Source of the DNA: Thermoplasmata archaeon
GTDB lineage: Archaea > Thermoplasmatota > E2 > DHVEG-1 > B8-G13
Direction: 5' to 3'
Assembly: GCA_003649745.1 (NCBI GenBank)
Contig: QMST01000008.1
Location: 1 to 10,824 of the forward strand
Length of the DNA: 10,824 nucleotides
Position 1 is the stretch's first letter; every line of letters begins with the position of its first letter. A program made the translations under genes and the position numbers. Below are positions 5,692-10,824 of this stretch, one piece after another. The notes under the pieces were generated by a model. The model had not been told where the DNA came from. It did not search any database and saw nothing but the letters and a program-made list of their open reading frames with translations.

Positions 5692-7001
5692 TCTCTAAAA
5701 AAACAATCATATATCTTTTTACCATAATATTCCTACTATCTTCTTTATCTGTTACTGGCAACAACAAGTTTGTAAACATTGTTAAAATAGATGAAGCCAT
5801 AACAGGGGCAACCACTGAATTAATTAAAGAAGCAATAGATCTTTCTGAGAAAGATAACTGTGTAGCAACACTCATACTTTTAAACACGCAAGGTGGTAGT
5901 CTCGATGAAACATTCAAAATAGCAGATCTAATAGAGAATAGTAAAAAACCAGTTATAGGCTTTGTTTATCCAAGTGGTGCAAAGGCATGGTCTGCTGGTG
6001 TCTTTATACTAGAAAGCACTCACATAGCAGTGATGGCACCACATACAATCGTAGGATCATGTCAACCTATAGAGCTCACACCAACAGGTACAAAATATAT
6101 CAATGATTCAAAAATCATCAATGCCCTGGTTGAATGGCTTGAGGAAAGAGCAAACTCACATGGTAGAAACAGCTCAATAATGTCAAAATTTGTTGTAGAA
6201 AATTTAAACCTCAACGCCAGCGAAGCTTTAAAATCTGGGGCTATAGACTATGTGGAAAAAAATGTTGATAGTTTACTAGAGACATTAGATGGAAAAACAA
6301 TAGAGACAATATACGGAAACACAACACTTTACATACAAAACATTGATAAAATACTTTTTAAGCCATCAATAAAAATCTACATATTGCGTATTATTTCAAA
6401 CCCCATAGTTGCATCTCTCCTGTTAATAACAGGGTTGTTTTCACTTTTAATTGGTTTATCAGCACCTGGTTATGGTGCAGAGGTATTTGGGGTAATAGCG
6501 ATTATAGTATCCCTACTAGCTATGGGTCTCAGCATCTCTTATATAGCAATATTACTATTGATAATAGGGTTCATATTGCTATCCATAGAATTATTTGTAA
6601 CACCAGGTTTTGGCATAATAGGAATAGGAGGGATAATTTCAATAATATTTGGTGCTTTATTCTTAATACCAAATTATCAGAATATGAAATGGCTAATCTC
6701 ACAAGAATATCAGCAAATGCTAGTGATTTTCGTACTTGCACCAGTGCTTGTCATAGCAGCGTTTTTCATATTCATATTGATCAAGTTTTTGAAGATAAGA
6801 AGGAAAAAACCAGCTATTGATGTTATAGGTAAGGAAGCCGTAGTAGTTGATAAGCTAAGCTCAGATAAGGAGGGCTATGTCAAATTAGAGGGTGAATACT
6901 GGAGGGCACGAGCATATAAAGGTGAAATCCAACCAGGTACAGAGGTTGTAGTTGTTGGAAGAGAGGATTTAACCCTTATAGTCAAACCAAAAACAAGGTA
7001 G
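5688..7001 (+). CDS. nfeD: Long-form NfeD: membrane-bound ClpP-like serine protease
   Basis: A 437-residue membrane protein of the NfeD1b/PH1510 type. A signal-like hydrophobic N-terminus (about 5-23) precedes a ClpP/SppA-fold protease domain (about 28-205). By comparison with PH1510 (Ser97/Lys138, from memory) the catalytic pair is S102 (AWSAGVFI) and K142 (DSKIINAL); NTQGGSLDE (66-74) forms the oxyanion region. About five membrane segments follow (238-258, 264-282, 284-302, 307-328, 345-367), then a basic stretch KIRRKKP and the C-terminal OB-fold NfeD domain (376-434) with GYVKLEGEYWRARA. Its ATG shares ATGA with the stomatin stop. The likely role is regulated cleavage of the partner stomatin or other membrane proteins. 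The protease domain should lie outside the membrane and the OB domain in the cytoplasm, judged from the positive-inside rule. All key residues are intact. Confidence 0.93.
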   Translation: MISKKTIIYLFTIIFLLSSLSVTGNNKFVNIVKIDEAITGATTELIKEAIDLSEKDNCVATLILLNTQGGSLDETFKIADLIENSKKPVIGFVYPSGAKAWSAGVFILESTHIAVMAPHTIVGSCQPIELTPTGTKYINDSKIINALVEWLEERANSHGRNSSIMSKFVVENLNLNASEALKSGAIDYVEKNVDSLLETLDGKTIETIYGNTTLYIQNIDKILFKPSIKIYILRIISNPIVASLLLITGLFSLLIGLSAPGYGAEVFGVIAIIVSLLAMGLSISYIAILLLIIGFILLSIELFVTPGFGIIGIGGIISIIFGALFLIPNYQNMKWLISQEYQQMLVIFVLAPVLVIAAFFIFILIKFLKIRRKKPAIDVIGKEAVVVDKLSSDKEGYVKLEGEYWRARAYKGEIQPGTEVVVVGREDLTLIVKPKTR

Positions 7002-7006
7002 GAAGA

Positions 7007-7048
7007 TTTTTATACCAAGAGGTGTTCAACTTTTTCTAGTCTAGGGTG
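7007..7048 (+). promoter_or_regulatory. Promoter and SD of the β-CASP nuclease gene
   Basis: TTTTTATACC at 7007-7016, directly after the nfeD stop, is a TATA-like box. It predicts a start near 7035-7040. AGGGTG (7043-7048) is the only SD-like sequence before ATG 7060, at a rather long spacing of 11 nt. The gene could also be reached by read-through from nfeD. Confidence 0.45.
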
Positions 7049-7059
7049 CAGATGTAGAA

Positions 7060-8298
7060 ATGAATGATAAACTAAAAATAAGATTCCTTGGCGGCAGCAG
7101 CGAAGTTGGTAGGTTAGGGTTGACTCTAGAGACAGATGGACTTAGTATGCTATTCGACTATGGTTTATCCCCTGGTAAGCCACCAACTTATCCACTAGAG
7201 GCGCCACCGTTAGATATAATCTTCCTATCACATAGCCATCTAGACCATTCAGGCATGATGCCATATCTATGCAGCAGAACAGAAACACAGGTTATATCAA
7301 CCAATCTAACCCGAGAGATCAGTGAAATATTGCAGATAGATTCAATAAAAGTTGCAAAAATGGAAGGATACCCTGTGCCATATTCAAAAGCAGAAATCAG
7401 AGCATCTCGCAATAGCTATGTGGATGTAGAACCATCTCAGATAAGAGACATCGCTGGAACAGAGATACATTTCCACTCTGCAGGTCACATACCAGGTTCC
7501 CTAATGTTTGAACTAAGAGGAACCAGAAACATTCTCTTCACAGGGGATCTAAACGTGATAAACACACATCTAATATGGGGTGCACATCCTGTTAAATGCA
7601 ATGTTCTATTTCTAGAGGCAACATATGCTGGAAGAGATCATCCAAACAGAGAAGAACTAGAAAAAGAATTCCTTGACAAAATAGACGAGGTTGTAAGCAG
7701 AGGAGGAATAGTCATAATACCAGCCTTTGCAGTTGCTAGAACACAAGAATTACTAATGATACTAGACAAGGCTGGATATGATGTATGGCTAGATGGAATG
7801 GGTAAAAAAATCTCTAAAATATTCCTAGATTACCCTCAATATCTTAGATCCCCAAACAAGTTAAAAAAAGCATTAGAAAACGTAAACCTTGTCTACTCAA
7901 ACCATGGTAGAAAACTTGCACTAAAAGGAGAGATCATATTAACAACAAGTGGCATGCTCGATGGCGGTCCAGTCCTCTGGTACATAAACAAGCTCAAGGA
8001 GGACAAAAGAAATGCTATATTCCTAACAGGTTACCAGGTAGAAGGAACAAATGGGAGATTACTCCTAGATAAAAAGAAAATAGACTTATATGGAGTAGTT
8101 GAAAAAGTTAGATGCAAGGTAGACTACTTCGACTTCTCAGCCCATGCAGGTCATTCTCAACTCATAGAATTTGCCAAGGCCTGCAAGCCAGAAAAGATCG
8201 TACTCTTTCATAGCGACGATAGAACACCCCTAGTAGGCCCACTGAGCGAGTTCGCTGAGGTCTACACTCCAGATGATAACGAAACACTAGAGATATAA
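7060..8298 (+). CDS. Metallo-β-lactamase/β-CASP ribonuclease, archaeal CPSF2 type
   Basis: A 412-residue cytoplasmic RNase of the CPSF73/RNase J superfamily. Zinc ligands of the metallo-β-lactamase part: HSHLDH (H58, H60, D62, H63), H143 (SAGHIPGS) and D163 (TGDLN). The β-CASP insertion spans about 190-345 and carries motif A E186 (FLEATY), PAFAVARTQE (221-230) and TTSGMLDGG (295-303). Motif B H362 (FSAHAGH) and motif C H384 (LFHSD) complete the active site. It lacks the N-terminal KH domains of aCPSF1, the archaeal transcription termination factor, and its length fits the short paralogue aCPSF2. The function is likely RNA maturation or decay, endo- or exonucleolytic; it cannot be settled from the sequence. 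The gene sits just before aRF1. Confidence 0.9.
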   Translation: MNDKLKIRFLGGSSEVGRLGLTLETDGLSMLFDYGLSPGKPPTYPLEAPPLDIIFLSHSHLDHSGMMPYLCSRTETQVISTNLTREISEILQIDSIKVAKMEGYPVPYSKAEIRASRNSYVDVEPSQIRDIAGTEIHFHSAGHIPGSLMFELRGTRNILFTGDLNVINTHLIWGAHPVKCNVLFLEATYAGRDHPNREELEKEFLDKIDEVVSRGGIVIIPAFAVARTQELLMILDKAGYDVWLDGMGKKISKIFLDYPQYLRSPNKLKKALENVNLVYSNHGRKLALKGEIILTTSGMLDGGPVLWYINKLKEDKRNAIFLTGYQVEGTNGRLLLDKKKIDLYGVVEKVRCKVDYFDFSAHAGHSQLIEFAKACKPEKIVLFHSDDRTPLVGPLSEFAEVYTPDDNETLEI

Positions 8299-8317
8299 CA
8301 AATACCCCATAGAAATA

Positions 8318-8360
8318 TTTTTTAACCTATAATTTTATTGTAACCATCTTCAACCAGGGA
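8318..8360 (+). promoter_or_regulatory. Intergenic region before aRF1: T6 tract, weak TATA, SD
   Basis: Between the nuclease and aRF1 lie a T6 run (8318-8323), which may end the upstream transcript, TATAATTTTATT (about 8329-8340) as a weak TATA candidate, and AGGGA (8356-8360) as SD, 7 nt before ATG 8368. The TATA candidate is poor, so cotranscription of the two genes remains possible. Confidence 0.35.
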
Positions 8361-8367
8361 ACAAAAA

Positions 8368-9612
8368 ATGAAACAATTGACAGATAAAGAAAAATATGAT
8401 CTCAAGCGAAAATTAGAAGAGCTTAAAGCATGCAAAGGTCAACATACAGAATTAATATCCCTATACATACCACCAAACCGGCAGATATCAGATGTCATGG
8501 CATATCTCAGAAACGAGTATTCAGAATCATCAAATATTAAATCTAAAACAACAAGGAAAAATGTTTTATCAGCTATAGAATCAATAATGAGTAGACTAAG
8601 ATACTTCAAAACACCTCCACCAAATGGTTTAGCAGTATTTGTTGGTCATAAAAACATTGGTAGCGACCAAACCGATATGGTTGCTTATCTAATAGAACCA
8701 CCGCTCCCTGTAACAACGTTCCTTTACAGATGCGATTCATCCTTCTACCTTGAACCATTGGAGGAGATGCTTGCGGAGGATGAGATATATGGTTTATTCT
8801 TGATTGATAGAAGAGAATGCACCATAGGAATGCTAAGAGGAAAAAGAGTGGAAATCTTAAGCCATCTAACATCTAGAGTTCCAGGTAAACATGGCAGAGG
8901 AGGTCAATCACAGAGACGTTTCGAAAGATTAACAGAGATAGCCGCACATGAATGGTTTGTCGAATGCGGTGAAAAAATAAGCAGCATTTTTCTCAAAGAA
9001 AAAAATCTAAAAGGAATATTTGTTGGCGGCCCTGGTCCGACAAAACAATATTTCGTGGACAGCAATTACCTCCACCATGAAATCCAAAAAAAGATAATAG
9101 CAGTACTGGATACAGGATATACCGATGAGTCAGGTATACGTGAGCTTGTATCAGCAGCCTCTGAAGTAATGTCAAATCTCAAAATAGCAAAGGAGAAAAA
9201 CATTGTAAAAAGGTTTTTACAAGAGGTCACCAATAGAGACAAAAGCCGAGCCGTATATGGTGAGGAGGAGGTGAGAAAAGCACTTAGCATGGGCGCAATT
9301 GATACATTACTACTCTCCGAGGATTTGAGAAAATACAGAGTTAAACTAAAATGCCACACCTGTGGTTATGCAATGGAAAAAACATTTGATGAAAACAGGC
9401 TAGAAAAATTTGAACCGCCAAATTGCCCAAAATGTGAGACACCAACACAAATGGTTATAGAGGAGAAAAAAGATTTAATAGATGAACTATCAGAGCTAGC
9501 GGAGGAAACAGGTGCAAAAGTAGAGTTGATCTCCAGGGACAGTGATGAAGGTGATGCCCTCTATAGAGCCTTCGGTGGAATAGCAGGAATTCTACGTTAT
9601 AATATAGAATAA
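8368..9612 (+). CDS. prf1: Peptide chain release factor aRF1 (eRF1 family)
   Basis: Complete archaeal class I release factor, 414 residues. It reads all three stop codons in the ribosomal A site and triggers peptidyl-tRNA hydrolysis. Domain 1 has the stop-codon loop NIKS (56-59) and YxCxxxF (Y120, C122, F126). Domain 2 has the catalytic GGQ loop (GRGGQ, 176-180). Domain 3 (about 275-414) has two Cys pairs, CHTC (329-332) and CPKC (353-356), a probable zinc knuckle in the minidomain, and ends FGGIAGILRYNIE. ATG 8368 has an AGGGA SD at 7 nt and gives the normal N-terminus. Standard use of all three stops fits the window: TAA, TAG and TGA all occur as terminal codons. Confidence 0.97.
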   Translation: MKQLTDKEKYDLKRKLEELKACKGQHTELISLYIPPNRQISDVMAYLRNEYSESSNIKSKTTRKNVLSAIESIMSRLRYFKTPPPNGLAVFVGHKNIGSDQTDMVAYLIEPPLPVTTFLYRCDSSFYLEPLEEMLAEDEIYGLFLIDRRECTIGMLRGKRVEILSHLTSRVPGKHGRGGQSQRRFERLTEIAAHEWFVECGEKISSIFLKEKNLKGIFVGGPGPTKQYFVDSNYLHHEIQKKIIAVLDTGYTDESGIRELVSAASEVMSNLKIAKEKNIVKRFLQEVTNRDKSRAVYGEEEVRKALSMGAIDTLLLSEDLRKYRVKLKCHTCGYAMEKTFDENRLEKFEPPNCPKCETPTQMVIEEKKDLIDELSELAEETGAKVELISRDSDEGDALYRAFGGIAGILRYNIE

Positions 9613-9684
9613 TAAAAATGAAAAGATTAATATATAACAAAATCTACTTTAGTATTTGGAAAATAAAAGGGTAAAAAGCGATGA

Positions 9685-9731
9685 TTTTATAAATATGATA
9701 CCATATTAAAAAATTGATTTAAAAGGTTGAT
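9685..9731 (+). promoter_or_regulatory. Promoter and SD of the OPT transporter gene
   Basis: TTTTATAAATA at 9685-9695 is a good TATA box. It predicts a start near 9717 and a leader of about 20 nt containing AAAGGTTGAT (9722-9731), an SD with one extra T, close before ATG 9736. The rest of the 123-bp gap after aRF1 (9613-9684) is AT-rich with no evident gene or clear T-tract terminator. Confidence 0.55.
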
Positions 9732-9735
9732 ATAA

Positions 9736-10824
9736 ATGTCACGTGAAGATTTCAAATCCTTTATCCCGGCAGAAACCACAATACCAGAGTTTACAATAAA
9801 AGCTGTTTTAGTAGGCGCGCTTTTAGCTATTATACTTGGTGCCGCGAATGCCTATCTAGGCTTGTACGCTGGCATGACCGTCTCAGCGGTTATACCAGGA
9901 GCAGTTATGGCGTTTGCCATTTTAAGACCATTCAAGGGAACGATATTGGAAGTTAACCTTGGTATGATGGGTGCTGCATCCGGTGAGGCATTAGCTGCAG
10001 GAGTTATCTTTACAATACCAGCACTTGTTGTCCTGAACAGGATGGGACTGGGTGGATGGCAGTATATACATTACTGGGAGACAACTTTTATCGCAATGAT
10101 AGGTGGTGTACTTGGTGTACTATGGATGGTACCTCTTAGAAGGGCTTTGATAGTAAAAACAGATCTACCATTTCCAGAAGGAGTCGCAGTTGCCGCGGTT
10201 TTAACTACAACTGTTGGAGAAGCACATCTAGATAAAAAAAAGAGAAATAAGGATGATGGAGAAGCAGTGAGTGGTATATGGATGATCCTAGGGGCAGTAA
10301 TAGCAGGTTTGTTCAAATTTGGCCAGGTTGCATTACATGTTTTCAGAGGGATAATAGATGGGATAGTAAGCATTGGAAAATACGCAATAAGTGGCACACC
10401 AAGGGAGGGTTATTTCTATGGAAGCATAGCTGCATCACCTGCGCTACTCGGTGTAGGATGGATAATAGGACCAAGAATATCTTCATTAGTTTTCGTTGGT
10501 GGTCTCCTAGGCTGGGCAATTATAGCCCCACTTATTGTCCTTGTTAATGGTATACCTGCAGGTGCAGTTGATCCACTAGCAGGTTTTATGAAAATATGGA
10601 GTGACCAGATCAGATACATCGGCGTTGGCGCTATGGTCATCGGTGGTTTATGGACCATATTTACCTTAAGATCAAACCTTGCAAGCGGGATAAAAGAGGC
10701 GATAGCCGGGATAAGAGGTGGTCAAGTAGAAGAAAAGAAAAGAACAGATAAGGATCTAAGTTTTAAAAGAGTATTTTTAATAATAGGTTTGTTAGTTATA
10801 CCAATATTTCTCATATATTACTGG
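9736..10824 (+). CDS. OPT-family oligopeptide transporter, N-terminal part (runs off the window)
   Basis: 363 codons are open to the last base with no stop, so the gene continues to the right; family members are usually about 600-700 residues. It is a polytopic membrane protein of the oligopeptide transporter (OPT) superfamily, which imports small peptides (some members import metal chelates) with protons. Recognisable motifs: GAANAYLGLYAGMTVSAVIP (35-54), ASGEALAAGVIFTIPAL (81-97) and LPFPEGVAVAAVL (144-156), the last being the prokaryotic OPT hallmark. A charged loop KKKRNKDDGE (about 167-176) and another near EEKKRTDKD separate groups of membrane segments. ATG 9736 has a TATA box and SD at sensible distances. 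A peptide importer would complement the secreted C13 protease, but that link is only inference. Confidence 0.9.
   Translation, partial: MSREDFKSFIPAETTIPEFTIKAVLVGALLAIILGAANAYLGLYAGMTVSAVIPGAVMAFAILRPFKGTILEVNLGMMGAASGEALAAGVIFTIPALVVLNRMGLGGWQYIHYWETTFIAMIGGVLGVLWMVPLRRALIVKTDLPFPEGVAVAAVLTTTVGEAHLDKKKRNKDDGEAVSGIWMILGAVIAGLFKFGQVALHVFRGIIDGIVSIGKYAISGTPREGYFYGSIAASPALLGVGWIIGPRISSLVFVGGLLGWAIIAPLIVLVNGIPAGAVDPLAGFMKIWSDQIRYIGVGAMVIGGLWTIFTLRSNLASGIKEAIAGIRGGQVEEKKRTDKDLSFKRVFLIIGLLVIPIFLIYYW

Noticed and set aside
9613..9735. Small RNA or short gene between aRF1 and the OPT gene
   Set aside because: The gap is AT-rich with no stable GC-rich stem, no tRNA-like features and no frame with an SD; a TATA box and SD for the OPT gene explain the end of it.
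10071..10658. Two minus-strand frames and one plus-strand frame of 80-108 codons within the OPT gene region
   Set aside because: The continuous plus-strand frame from 9736 has clear OPT motifs throughout, so the others are shadows of it.
1..10824. CRISPR arrays, insertion sequences, tRNA or rRNA genes
   Set aside because: No regularly spaced repeats, transposase-like frames, cloverleaf T-loop (GGTTCRAAT-like) patterns or rRNA segments were recognised by eye.

Overview
The window looks like a piece of archaeal chromosome. It carries an eRF1-type release factor (aRF1), a short archaeal CPSF/β-CASP nuclease, an archaeal translin/TRAX-family protein, TATA-type promoters (TTTATA-like, about 25 bp before the inferred transcript starts) and Shine-Dalgarno sites of the form GGAGGTGAT. 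Base composition is AT-rich, with heavy use of AGA/AGG for Arg and ATA for Ile. A euryarchaeal or Thermoplasmatota-like lineage fits best. A peptide-degrading lineage is suggested, but only weakly, by a secreted legumain-like protease with a PKD domain and an OPT oligopeptide transporter. The exact lineage cannot be fixed from this sequence.

Left half (1-4790), all on the minus strand. The first 60 bases are the upstream region of a gene lying off the left edge: three TATA-like boxes and a Shine-Dalgarno. Reading from right to left there follow a secreted protease (signal peptide, C2-like domain, PKD domain, C13 peptidase domain, Ca-binding tail), enolase with its own promoter, a 3-phosphoglycerate dehydrogenase (SerA) without an ACT domain, and a TRAX-like translin protein. 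Enolase, serA and the translin gene are closely spaced (60 nt and 10 nt) and probably form one unit ending at a T11 tract. Enolase and SerA share the 2-/3-phosphoglycerate branch point of lower glycolysis and serine synthesis; the translin-family nuclease is an unexplained passenger.

A 120-140 bp divergent promoter region (about 4769-4911) separates the protease from the plus-strand right half. Two copies of AATATTTAAAT sit there, one placed as TATA box for each direction.

Right half (4912-10824), all on the plus strand. A stomatin (SPFH) gene overlaps by 4 nt a long-form NfeD gene (ClpP-like serine protease, membrane segments, OB domain); the pair resembles the Pyrococcus PH1511/PH1510 stomatin and stomatin-cleaving protease. 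Then come a metallo-β-lactamase/β-CASP nuclease (aCPSF2-like), aRF1, and the first 363 codons of an OPT-family oligopeptide transporter that runs off the right edge. Each of the last three has a TATA-like element and SD of its own.

Most of the content is recognisable housekeeping or widely distributed archaeal genes. I did not find a convincing wholly new system. The most interesting items are the domain architecture of the C13 protease, the conserved catalytic triad of the translin protein inside a glycolysis/serine cluster, the altered cofactor-site residue of SerA, the modified cleavage region of the stomatin, and non-ATG starts where the longest reading frame begins inside the Shine-Dalgarno. 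No gene-free stretch exceeds 300 bases, and I saw no tRNA, rRNA, CRISPR array or insertion sequence.
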